The translations under genes and the position numbers were made by a program. A DNA stretch of 64,000 nucleotides from the NCBI RefSeq assembly GCF_018873765.1, contig NC_057920.1:12661307-12725306 (forward strand), in the 5' to 3' direction. Shown here in pieces: positions 34,654-45,400 of this stretch (position 1 is its first letter; each line of letters starts with the position of its first letter). The notes under the pieces are model-generated. The model was given only the letters and a program-made list of their open reading frames with translations. It did not search any database and was not told the DNA's origin. Source of the stretch: Telopea speciosissima (lineage: Eukaryota > Streptophyta > Magnoliopsida > Proteales > Proteaceae).

Positions 34654-34839
34654 TTTTTGTTTTTTTTTTTTTTTTGAAGGCAGGAGGGGTATCCGACTTT
34701 AGGCCGACTAAATCCCCCCTGGGCCTGTACATGACCCCTGCGCCACGCACGAACCGGGAGCTTCTGGGCCCTAGTGAGCTCAGGCGGATGGCCCCAAGAA
34801 ATTATGCAGCGGCATAAGGTTTGATCACAAGACCTCGCT
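34654..34839 (-). mobile_element. SINE with 19 bp target duplication, unit 2 only
   Basis: The T-rich left end is the A tail of a minus-strand element; the body of about 165 bp reads on the minus strand from AGCGAGGTCTTGTGATC. Flanks 34635-34653 and 34840-34858 (TCAAGGGGATTGCATTGTT with one mismatch) are the target duplication. Unit 1 at 19091 has the empty site. The box-B-like CCGGTTCGTGCG lies mid-element. The family is not recognised as Au. Confidence 0.8.
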
Positions 34840-35410
34840 TCAAGAGGATTGCATTGTTACTTGTTCTATATATTTACACCATTGTGTGAATAATAAAATC
34901 ACTCAAAATATTCTATCCATTATCTGATTTCCATGGTAAAAGTTGGGCATGCTGGCGGCTAGCACTACGCCCAGCCTGAGTCTGTCTCTCTCCCACCTCG
35001 TATGAAAATGACCTCCCTGCCCTTCCTTTCCCACCCTCTCCATTGGGCACAGCTGTTAGCTCTAGGAAAGGCAGCAGTGTGCCCGGTCAACCCTCTCCCA
35101 TATTATATTTTGATATCATCACACATATATGGAATCTCATTTTGGGGCTTGGCATAAGCCATATAAAATACAATTTGGATTCATTTCCATTATATCAAAC
35201 TATACTATCTATCTCCTTATTAAAAATACAATATTGATCTTATACATGGTGGGTTATATGATTGTGACGAGTTAATAGGTTAAGTCATTATGTAAATTAA
35301 GTAATGTTTCTCATCAAAGATATATCGATCAAATATAGAAGATCAATTCAACTGGTTGATGAATACTATAATTTGGTTAACCAAATAGAAATGGAAAATT
35401 GTTTCCTTAC

Positions 35411-36227
35411 TGCCGTGGAGAAAGAGGCATAATAGAGAGCTGCAGCGTTGCAACTATTACGGTCTCTAAATGGATTGCCATCTTCATTACAGATTGTAGG
35501 GACAACTACTAACATAAGGTTTCCTACATTCCCTGTTTAAATGAAAAATGATAGTATGAGAATATAATTAAGGACCCCAAAGAGCTGTGATTTAGAAGCT
35601 TTGGGTAGCAACAAAACTATAAATCTAAAATGAAAAATATTTCAGTAACTCTGATGGGACAAATAACCTGCTGAACATGTAGCAATGATGAGGCCTTCTA
35701 GTTAAAGTCTGTAAACGGATCGGATTCGGCTCGGATACGGATCGGATGTGATCGGATACGGATATTCCTTGGCTGAATACGGATACCTCTAAACGGATTT
35801 AGATGCAAATCGAATTTGGATCTTTGACCATCCATATCCATTTACATTTTTACCTTGTGTAACCCGGACCTTCCTCCTCCTAGTGGATACAATTCACTCT
35901 CAATCCATCTCTTGGATCATGATTCTCTTTTCCTCATATTCTAGAACTTGTTAGAGTCTTCAAAAACCCTCAAGATCATTATTTACCTAATTTTTTATTA
36001 TTTAGTATTCAGATTTTTTTCAATCAATTTTTTTTTCGTAAATATCTCTAAATGAATATGGATGTCCCTAAACGGATACGGATGCGGATCGAATTCGAAA
36101 TTTCAATTATCCATTTGTAGTCCTACTTCTAGCTAGATATGATTCTGGTTTAAATATTTTCATAACTATCCACCCAAGTATTCCTCTAATAAAAAAGATT
36201 AATCCCTCGTTGATGAGCATGAACCAT
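35411..36227 (-). pseudogene. PILS relic with exons 3 and 4 only, unit 2
   Basis: The counterpart of 19667-20485. Exon 4 is 35532-35411 (122 nt). Exon 3 is split by the MITE at 35703-36125, and its first codon is changed (GTGG to ATGG). Splice dinucleotides of exon 4 remain. Confidence 0.8.
35703..36125. mobile_element. hAT-like MITE in PILS relic, unit 2 copy
   Basis: The orthologue of the 19959-20383 element, with flanks CTTCTAGT and CTTCTAGC. It was present before the large duplication. Confidence 0.75.
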
Positions 36228-36439
36228 CTAAAGAAATGGCGTTAGAGAATCACGTCAAAACTCCATCAAAAAGCAACCAGAATTGTGTTGTTGACAAGAT
36301 TAAGGATTGTTGTAATGTGGTATAAAACATGTTCAAAACAAAATCAAGTTGATAAACCAATAATACCATTTGTGCTGTTCCAAGTAATTGTTCATGCAAT
36401 TTATTTGACTAATTTTGAATAAAACCTAAGTTAAGGACT

Positions 36440-36842
36440 CTTAACTTTAGAGAATAACTTATTAATTATTATGAGAGGTTATAGGGGTTTGTTGAATTTA
36501 GCTCGTCTCTAAAGAGCCCAACACGTTTAGGGGGCCCCCCCCCCCCCCCCCCCCCCCACCCGGCCCCCCAAGGTCCCCCCCCCCCCCCCCCCCCAAAACC
36601 CCCAGTTGCTGATCCCCAGTTCCCCATAGGGTGTTGGCCCCCCCCCGCGGTTTCTGTAGAGAGGTCATTTCAGCCCCCCTTTGTTAGAGGAATTGGGGAA
36701 CTGAGCCGGGCAGCCAACCGGAGGTGATAAAGATCCACACTTGGATGCCTCCTGAACGTGCTGGGATCTCTAGAGATGAGCTAAATTCAACGAACCCCTA
36801 TAACCTCTCATAATAATTAATAAGCTATTCTCTAAAGTTAAG
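36440..36842. repeat. Palindrome with poly-C core
   Basis: The left arm 36440-36512 (CTTAACTTTAGAGAATAAC...) is the near-perfect reverse complement of about 36770-36842. Between them are C runs of about 30 and 20 bases (36537-36595) and further C blocks. The arms include host sequence that is single-copy in unit 1 (20713-20742). It is either a foldback insertion or a sequencing/assembly artefact in a homopolymer. Confidence 0.6.
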
Positions 36843-37191
36843 AATCATTACAAAAGATAAAAACCCTTTTTAAGAGTTTAGAAAATCTTCTGTCTCTTTT
36901 TCTCCTGTGATGTCTTTATCCATCTATCTTCTGTTCATGTAATTGGCCACGGAAGAAGTGAGTAAGCATTTTCCACTCTACTGTTGCTGTTGCTCGTTCT
37001 GCAAGGGGTTGTTCTTGTTAATGAGATTGTCTTGGATCTAATCCTGGCGCGTTTCCTATTCGGAGGTAAAAGTATTTGGTCATCATGCCTGTGATGTATA
37101 GCAATCTCTACATAATCCAAGATTTTGAAGATGCACCGAGAGAGTGAGAGGATATTAAAATGTTGCATGCTGGTTTGTCAAATAGGTTTGG

Positions 37192-39747
37192 GTGGTGACG
37201 GATAGCTTGTTTTGTCACTCTCCACTGCCCAAAATTGCTTCTCCCAGTCCTACCCACTTCAATCACTTCCACGCACGAGTCCTTCTCTCAATCACCTCTG
37301 CAATCTCATCCAAGAGAACATCGAAAGAATTCATCAAACGTCGTCTCTCCTCCTTCTCATGGAACTCCCTCATCAAAGAATTCACTGCAGGTCGTCGATT
37401 CTTACAGACCCTTTTCATCTTCAAGAAACTACTCCTTACAATCGACTCAAAACCCGACTGCTTTACCTTCCCTCCGCTTCTCAAGGCCTGCTCTGGCCTT
37501 CCTGCTCCTGGCACGGGCTTGGGCCTTCATGGTTACCTGATAAAATGTGGGTTTGTAAGTCAGACAGCGATTGCCAACTCTCTTTTGTCAATGTATTCCA
37601 AAGTTGGAAGAACTCAAGATGCCGTCTTGGTGTTTGATGAAATGCCCATGAGAGATGTAGTATCGTACAATACGATGATCAATGGTTTTGGGTCAAATGG
37701 GTTTTATGAGGAGGTGATGATGGTTTTTTATCAGATACGCAAGTCGGGTTTCTTACCAAATATGGAGTCTGTTTCCCATGCAATTATGGCTTGCGGTGAA
37801 CTGAAGTGCATGTCAATGGGGTTGTTGATTCATTGTTTTGTGATTCAAAAAGGCTTTTACTCGGATGTTGCCATTATTAATTCATTGATTTCGATGTATG
37901 TTAAAGCAGGTAGGCTTGAGATAGGGCGTCATATTTTTTATGAAATGCAAAAGAGAGATCTAGTATCTTGGAATTCGTTGATCACTGGGTATGCACGGAA
38001 TGGTGATTGGTTTGAAGCAGTCGACCTTTTCTTAACCATGCAGAAGGTTGAAAGTTTTACTCCAAGTCCAGTGACCTTCTTGGGTTTGGTATTAGCATGT
38101 GGGCAGGCTAGAAATCTTTATATGGGGGAGAGTATACATGGCTTGTTGATCCACATGGGCCTATTATCTGATTTTCGGTTAGGAACCTCAATTGTTGACA
38201 TGTACTCGAAATGTGGGAGAGTTGATTGTGCTCGAAGCATATTTGATGCTGACTTGTCGGAAAGAGGCTTGGTTTCATGGAATTCACTGATTGCAGGGTA
38301 TTCACAGAATGGGTATGATTATGATGCAGTATTGCTGTTTGAACAGATGCTATTAGACGCACATGTTAACCCTGATTCAATCACCATTGCTAATGTTATT
38401 CCTGCATATGCAAGCTTAGCAGACCTGAGAAGCGTTAGTACAGTCCATGGAATTGTTATCAAGAGAGGTCTTGAGTTGGAAAGTGATACTGTTTTGGGCA
38501 CTGCAATGGTTGATGCGTATGGCAAGTGTTTAGATATTGAATCTGCTACCTCTTTGTTTGCCTCCATGCGGAAATTCAATGTTGCTACTTGGAATGCATT
38601 GATTTCAGGGTACAATCTGAATCAGCATGCTAACTGGGGCATATCACTCTTTCTTGAAATGCTTCAGATTGAGGTCTTGCCAGATTCAATCACCATGGTG
38701 ATGCTATTTCAATCATGTAGTGAATTTGAATCTCTAAAACAAGGAAGTATGCTTCATTGTCATTGCCTTTCTAGAGGTTTTGATTCACATATCACTGTTG
38801 GGAATGCCATTATAGACATGTACATGAGATTTGGAGGTGTAAATACTTCAGTGGTGCTTTTCAACATTATGCCTTCAAAGAATGTCATCACATGGAACAC
38901 AATGCTTTGTGGATATGTCAAGAATGGTCTATCAACCCTGGCACTGAAGTTGTTTCACCGAATGCAGTTGGAAAACCATCCTAAAGTGGACCCAGTCACA
39001 ATGATCTCCATTATTCAGGCCTCTACTACCATTTCAGCTGGTCAAGGTACTGAAATGATGCATGGTTTTGCTTTGAAAATTGGCTTTGACTTGGACACTA
39101 TGGTTGGCAATTCATTGGTTGATGCTTATGCAAAGAATGGTCTTATAGTCAATGCAAGGTCCTTGTTTGAGCAGATGGGTCGGTCAAGAGATCCAAGTTC
39201 CTGGAACACGATGATTGCAGGGTGTGGAGTGAATGGACAAGGAGAAGAGGCATGTTCACTCCTCTTTCAAATGGAAGAAGATGGCTTTAAACCGAATCCA
39301 ATCACCTTTATATCTTTACTGTCTTCTTGCAGTCACTCGGGCCTTGTCAAGGAGGGGTGCAGCTATTTTTATTTGATGATCACAAAGTATGGAATCCAGC
39401 CATCTTTAGAGCATTGGACATGCATTATTGATATGTTTGGACGGGCTGGGAGACTAGAAGAAGCATATCAGTTGATTCAATATGGGTTTCAGTGTAATCT
39501 CTTATCAGATTGTGATGCCATCTGGGGAGCCCTCTTGAGCTCCTGTAGGGAAAATAGGAATATGGAACTTGGAACACTCGCAGCGGAACAGCTTTCCAGA
39601 CTGGCTCCACAAAACTGTGGGTATCACACATTGCTATCAAATTTGTATGCCTCTGTGAATAGATGGGATGAAGCAGAGAAGGTGAGAAGAGTGTTTGACA
39701 ATGGGAAACTAGTGAAGAAACCAGGTATTAGCATGGTAATGGTATGA
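37192..39747 (+). CDS. Pentatricopeptide repeat protein, E type; no AUG start visible
   Basis: The frame is open for 851 codons and carries many PPR motifs in P-L-S style (NSLLSMYSKVGRTQDAVLVF, WNSLITGYARNGDWFEAVDL). It ends in an E domain (GYHTLLSNLYASVNRWDEA) with no DYW, typical of organelle RNA-editing or RNA-binding factors. It has no intron and no internal stop. The 5' end is odd: a stop lies at 37183, the frame then has only GTG, and the first in-frame ATG is near 37588, after the first repeats. Start options are CTG at about 37219, a missing upstream exon, or 5' loss. The frame begins where unit 1/unit 2 homology ends. Confidence 0.85.
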   Translation: MVTDSLFCHSPLPKIASPSPTHFNHFHARVLLSITSAISSKRTSKEFIKRRLSSFSWNSLIKEFTAGRRFLQTLFIFKKLLLTIDSKPDCFTFPPLLKACSGLPAPGTGLGLHGYLIKCGFVSQTAIANSLLSMYSKVGRTQDAVLVFDEMPMRDVVSYNTMINGFGSNGFYEEVMMVFYQIRKSGFLPNMESVSHAIMACGELKCMSMGLLIHCFVIQKGFYSDVAIINSLISMYVKAGRLEIGRHIFYEMQKRDLVSWNSLITGYARNGDWFEAVDLFLTMQKVESFTPSPVTFLGLVLACGQARNLYMGESIHGLLIHMGLLSDFRLGTSIVDMYSKCGRVDCARSIFDADLSERGLVSWNSLIAGYSQNGYDYDAVLLFEQMLLDAHVNPDSITIANVIPAYASLADLRSVSTVHGIVIKRGLELESDTVLGTAMVDAYGKCLDIESATSLFASMRKFNVATWNALISGYNLNQHANWGISLFLEMLQIEVLPDSITMVMLFQSCSEFESLKQGSMLHCHCLSRGFDSHITVGNAIIDMYMRFGGVNTSVVLFNIMPSKNVITWNTMLCGYVKNGLSTLALKLFHRMQLENHPKVDPVTMISIIQASTTISAGQGTEMMHGFALKIGFDLDTMVGNSLVDAYAKNGLIVNARSLFEQMGRSRDPSSWNTMIAGCGVNGQGEEACSLLFQMEEDGFKPNPITFISLLSSCSHSGLVKEGCSYFYLMITKYGIQPSLEHWTCIIDMFGRAGRLEEAYQLIQYGFQCNLLSDCDAIWGALLSSCRENRNMELGTLAAEQLSRLAPQNCGYHTLLSNLYASVNRWDEAEKVRRVFDNGKLVKKPGISMVMV

Positions 39748-40375
39748 TACAAATAAAATAAAATAAAATCTTTAACTAGTTGAATCATATATTTATTTCT
39801 TTCTCATTGGTGCATGTATTTCTTAATCTTTTAAGAAAAAAAATCTCTGGTGGTGTTTCCTACGCCTTTCATAGGAAACCCTCAGATGATGCCTCTCCTC
39901 CTCCCTGTGTAGATAGATACCCAGGCTGGCCCAGATGCAATCAAGTAGAGATCTGTTGCTCTTGCCCAATCTTTTATTACATAAAATTATAATGGGAAAA
40001 AAAGAATGCTACCTGGACATGTTTAGTGCACTGCCCTTCGCCTAGACAGAGGGCCAGGGCACGTAAAATGACTACTGTACCACCATGGAAAGGCGGAAAA
40101 TCCCAGAGGTGTGGTGGTCATTTTGTGTATCCCTCTCTCTTGGCTCAAGGAAAAAGCACACCACACGTCCATTGTTTCTTGCATCATGAGTCCTGCGATC
40201 CTAATTAGGTCTCTTGATGACCTTATTTCTATTCTTCGCATTTATTCATCTGATCAACATTTGATTCCATAAACTATTTCTTTTGAAAGCTAACATTGCG
40301 AAAGAAAGCACTTTTATCCATTTCATCCCCTTCCCAACTTCAATTCTCTATGGCAAAAGTACTACTTCCATCTTT
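39748..40375. other. PPR downstream flank with a CTACCTGG repeat
   Basis: It is absent from unit 1. At about 40006-40165 lies a GC-richer repeat starting 'gaatgctacctggacatg', related to the segments at 17362-17490, 17605-17770, 32884-33000 and 33118-33290. No other gene is seen. Confidence 0.5.
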
Positions 40376-40962
40376 CCCCCTCTTGACATACGATAGAACT
40401 AGAATGCTGTGACTGAATTAATTAAATCAGGATTGTTTCTTCCTTAAATATTGTAACATATGTTTTTCATTGCTTACTCCGAATGCCAAAGGTGGCCAAG
40501 GACGAGGGATTTCTTTTGTTATACAAACAATGCTATGAAACAGGCTGGGGAAGACGATAGACAATGGAGATAACTCTCAAATATGACATATTTTTAAGAG
40601 AAAAAGGTTTTTTGAGCCAATTGTGGTGAGTTCTCTCTCTCTCCTAATAAGAAAAGACCTCTCTACCTCCTATGTATGAAACTGGTTTGCAGCTCTTAAT
40701 TGGTGTGCTCCCTATGCTGCTTGCTCTGAGAACCCTTTCCCTATTTTTAATGGGTAAAAGTGAAAACCAAATATGAGACAAGGTGACTCTTTAAACAAGT
40801 AATTGTTTGGAACCTTCATTAATATAATGGGGGGAGGGATATCTGTATTGCCGTATTGGCATCTCAATTCTCACACACCATGCCAATGGGCATGCGGGAG
40901 GAAGTTCTTCATGATCTGTATATAAGGAGAATCCATATGGTCATGGAGGAGAGAGAATGTTA

Positions 40963-41190
40963 GATAATGTATGAGAAGAGACAGTGTGATACGACGTATA
41001 ATATCGGCAGTGGACATCTTTATTCCCTCAAATTACATGCCCCCTCAATTTCCTTGATTCCATCTAATAGGGGGTAAAAATGACCACCCTACCCCCTGTC
41101 CAAACACACTACCCAATAGGGGTTCACCTCCATCCATTTGAGGTAATGGATGAAATTGATGGGCAGGCAAGTTGAGGTGATAATTTTCGT
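40963..41190. other. Unit 2-only segment
   Basis: The sequence between 'agagaatg' and 'aaaaggtggcaatgg' has no counterpart in unit 1 near 27001-27090. It contains 'ccaccctaccccctgtcc' and 'acacactaccc', reminiscent of the palindromic MITE cores. It is probably a decayed insertion. Confidence 0.4.
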
Positions 41191-41402
41191 AAAAGGTGGC
41201 AATGGATGAGAGCTTTCTTCTGCCATACAAGCTATGCAATTAAAGATTACAATGGTTTTGAAAACTTGGATTCAAAATCTGAACAGTAATCGAGATTTAG
41301 AAAATTTGAACTTAAAAGCTGGCCATGGAAGAGGTTTTTTGTTTTGCCATACAAAGTTATGCCACTGAAGAATACGACAAGCAAACAAGATGACTCTCAA
41401 AA

Positions 41403-41533
41403 ACGAGTTGGGATCAGCTACCCATATGGGGAGCAGTGGGAACAGATCCTAACCCTCCATGGGCTGTGGTATCCATGCCTCATCGACGGTTCAGATCAGT
41501 CACCACCGTCCCCAAGTGGGGAGCAGATCCGGA
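41403..41533. mobile_element. 131 bp insertion with 7 bp target duplication, unit 2 only
   Basis: Flanked by CTCAAAA at 41396-41402 and 41534-41540; unit 1 shows the uninterrupted site ('gactctcaaatacatc', 27491). The motif 'tggggagcag' recurs near both ends in direct orientation. It is a non-autonomous element of unknown class. Confidence 0.55.
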
Positions 41534-42035
41534 CTCAAAACATCTTTTTCCTTCTTTTTTAATATCTGGTTTATACAATGATGTTTTTTTGTATGTTTAG
41601 AGGGTACAATCTATAACCTTAAAGCATCATTAGGTGAAAGGAAAAGAATAAATCGATGTGAGAAATGTAACTCATCAAATGATTGTGTATTTCAGGTGGA
41701 AGGAGGAGATCTTTAAACTCTCCCTTCGGAGTGTCAATGTGGTCCGCCACATGTTAGAAAAAGCTTTATCCTTAAATAAATTCATAATTCATACCACCTT
41801 GTATTGTATTTGTATAACCATGCCTTTGTTACCTACCAGCAGATGCAATATCATATTGGTGCCAGTTTGAATGTTATGGCAGAGAGGTCCATCAATAACA
41901 TTCACCGCTACAACGAACAAAAGCATTTAAGACGAGTAAAGAAAATAGCGATTAACTCGCACCAAAAGTTGCCTCCATCTGGGATAATATTCAAAATGTG
42001 TCTGAAAACTCTTCTGCAAAGTAAATGGAAGGCTT

Positions 42036-42368
42036 TCAAATAGTCGCTTCAATTTCATCTGAGGCCACGGCTCCATTTGGGGCGTCTTCTGTTCGGAGCT
42101 GAGATGAAACATCATCAATGGCTGAGTTCAGCTGTGCAATCTTCTCTGTTAATATCTTCCTTGTTTTCTGTTGATGTAAATGGATCATCCAGAGCAATGT
42201 CAGTGCAGGTTTCGGGTAGAAAATGTTGGCTAACGATACCCCAAAATGTTTTAAGCAGAATGTTAACTATAAGACTGAAAGAAAAACAAACATATTTGCC
42301 TTAAAAGTCCTATCTAGTTCAATTGGATCTGTTGCATATGGTGTAACAACATTATATGATTTTTTTTC

Positions 42369-42406
<38 letters not shown>

Positions 42407-45400
42407 GGGAGGGGGGGGGGGGGGTGGGGAGGCAGGGGAGAAAAAGAATCAATGGTTTAAAGTAAAAGTGGTGAACTCCTTCTAAGGTCATCAGAAACAC
42501 TACAAGTAAGTCTAGAAGGTGGGAGGAACATCAGATTAATTTTTTTAGTGGGTAAACTTAGTTAATTTTCTATGTAAAATGATTGATGTGATCACTTTCT
42601 AATAACAGGTAGTAAACAGCATTTAGACATCCCAAATACTACAATAGAATTATGCCCTTCTGCCACCAATCAAAATTCACACACAAATGATGTAAATTTT
42701 TCTCCTGTTTATTCACAGAACTAGCTACTAAATCAAACCTCGCCGAGTGAGCATGAACACACGTGCACAAGGTGGGTCATAAAAAGCAATATAAAAAAAA
42801 TATATTAAGATTAATGCATGCTGAAAACAAGAGGATTTAAAGAAACGCCTACAATAACAAACTAAAATGAAAAAGCAAACCATAAAGGAAAAATGAAGTT
42901 GTTGCAGGAAAAAATTCATGTCAAACAATTTTGGAGAAAGGCATAATCAAAAGGCTACAGTGATTGTCCTATTAGATTGTACCCAAAGCAAAAGTTTTAC
43001 TAAACTTGCTTTACTGTCATAAGAGAGCAGACCTAATCCCAAAAAGTAAGTTCATGAAATCCTGGAAAGTGGGTTTCTGAATTTCGTGACTAGTTCTGCA
43101 GCGGGATAAACAGAAACAAAACAGAGAAGGAACAAGAAGAGATAGAGAAAGGAAGGAGAATAATAGTTCTTTCTACCTAGCCCTGATTCCAGAAGCATGG
43201 AACAATGAAAATTTTGAGTGTCACCACACCCTCAAGAAGACTGCAACTTCCTACTAAATTGTACCTAAGGAATGCGTGAAACATTTAAGGGGACACTCAT
43301 ACAACTACTCATTTACGACTCAAAGGCATTGTTGCCTGGCAAACATAAGAAATTAAAAGAGAAATCTGCTAACCACATTTTCTGAAGACTACTTTGTAGT
43401 CCATGTGTTTATATGGTCCGGACTGCCACCATAGGCATGCAGCTTTTGGACAACTCTTGGACCTCAGACTCATGGATCCCAATTATTCTCCCAGTAGAAC
43501 ATTAATGACGTTCGACGAAAACCTTTTGCATCAGTTTCGTTCCATTCTAACCTTAAGCAATTCCAAAATGACCAGGAATGAAGGATCCATTCCAAGTGCT
43601 ATTAATAATCCATCATTGTATTCAAAGAGAATGTTCAAGGTAACATTGGGAAGGTGCTACAACTTCTTTGTTAACTCCAACACCATGGGGTATCAGCCTC
43701 ACATGCCTATAGCCAACAATTTCCTAGTAAGCGTACAAGCAGTACTCTGTACAGACTAGGTAAGATTTCCCAACCAAAAGCATAAAAACGGAATTATTGA
43801 CAACCACGCTTATCAAAGCTATAAAAGTGATCCACCTCAATGGCAAAAATAGGAAATATTCATTGTGTTACAACTATCAACCAATAGCATTTTATCAGAA
43901 ATTTATGTCCATTATAATTTACCAGCAAGTGGAAAAACATAAAGAACAGAAAAGAGAAAGCTGTGCAGAAAATAAAATTACCAGATCAAAATGGTTACAC
44001 CTGTTGAAAGTGGAGCTCATGTGAATCTGAAAGATATTCAAGAAAAAGTACTCACCTCCAAAGCTTTTTCTTCATCATATATAAATTTCGGCAGTTTCCT
44101 CATCAAATCTTTTCTGTCAGCCCCAGCTAATGCCTTGCTGATCTGTAAGATAAGATGATCTGTCAATTAGTGCCTGCTTAAGTTACATGCCTACTTGAGT
44201 CCATACTGATGCATCATGCCAAGCATCCAAACAGTGGATTTGTCCAGGCTGCTTACTGCATTATTAATGTTTATCCATAAGAAACTGGGCCACCCAATGG
44301 AAAATTAGATGGGTGCTTCTTGTTGTCTCCAAAGTGGTATACTTAGAAGTTCTAACCATCTTTTGTTTACCCCTTATCTTATTGATGCAGTCACAGGATA
44401 TGAGGGATTTGGGGGTATCTTGTAAATTTTCCATATTCTATGTTGGGGAAGTTGGATACGCATAAGGGATTGAGCAGCTGTTTAATTACCTAGTTATTAG
44501 AGTTTCTATTTAAGTTGTAGAGTTTGATTAGGAAACTTAATTTTCTCCTTTCTTAATATATGTAATCATTGAACGAGAGAGATAGATTTGAAGATTTGGA
44601 ATGAAGTTTATTTGAGTTGTTATGCTGCCGATACATGGCTGTCTTCTTCCTCTTTCTCTACTCAACTCCAGAATTGATCCATTCTCTAGGTGTGATCTGT
44701 TTACTCTTCTTTCCACTACTCTCTTATTTTTCTTCTCGTTCCTCCTTTTATTTGTTACTTCTCCCTGCTGTTGAGTTTTGAACCATCTTCTACTGCTATC
44801 CTCTGTTTCTGGTAGTACTTACAGTCCAAGAGATTTGAATCGAACACTATCGATTCTTCTCTTTTTGGCCTGAGAATTCATGTGTCAAAACCTCATATAG
44901 GTGCGGCTTATCCTGCCCAGTTGAGTCCCTAATAATACCTTAGGGTTGAGAAACGTACCGGCAAACCAGGCTGGTTCTAGAAATACCGTTAGATCTGCCT
45001 TGCAGGAATTTCCTTTGAGTTTATGATCTCTGTTTGACTGTCTTTTAGTTGGAATCAATAGAGCTTTAAGTTGCGAACTTCCACCAGAATTTTCAGATCA
45101 ATCAAAATCACTTTTTACCCTTGACTCAAAGGGCTTTTAGTTGCAGACTTCAAATTCTGTTTTATCCTCTATTTATTTTCATTGTCTAGTTTGTCCCCTT
45201 TCTTTAATTTTAATTCCTTTCTAATCTTTTCCACCACTTAACCACTAAATTATCTTTGATATTCTGGTCATTTACGGTTCTGCCATTCCTCTTGTCAGCT
45301 TGCAAATAAATTACAGAATTGCTATCGAACATTTGATTTGAGTTGTTTAGCACTTGGGTGGAGCTATAGTGAACCCAAATAGGGTTTTGTAACCCGGGTT

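Larger units (their letters stand above)
32134..43768. repeat. Unit 2 of the large direct duplication
   Basis: It is colinear with unit 1 (15778-29232). It begins within PILS intron 2 at 'attgtagcttaccatg' and ends in intron 4 of the plastid-protein gene at 'taggtaagattt'. Beyond 43768 the intron continues into the rest of that gene, so the right edge of unit 2 is the ancestral locus. Unit 2 lacks the solo LTR, the MULE and the 27241 MITE, and holds a SINE and a PPR frame that unit 1 lacks. Confidence 0.88.

Noticed and set aside
42371-42431. GT/G-rich stretch as a possible regulatory Z-DNA site
   Set aside because: It is a plain microsatellite inside an intron, absent from unit 1; no further support.
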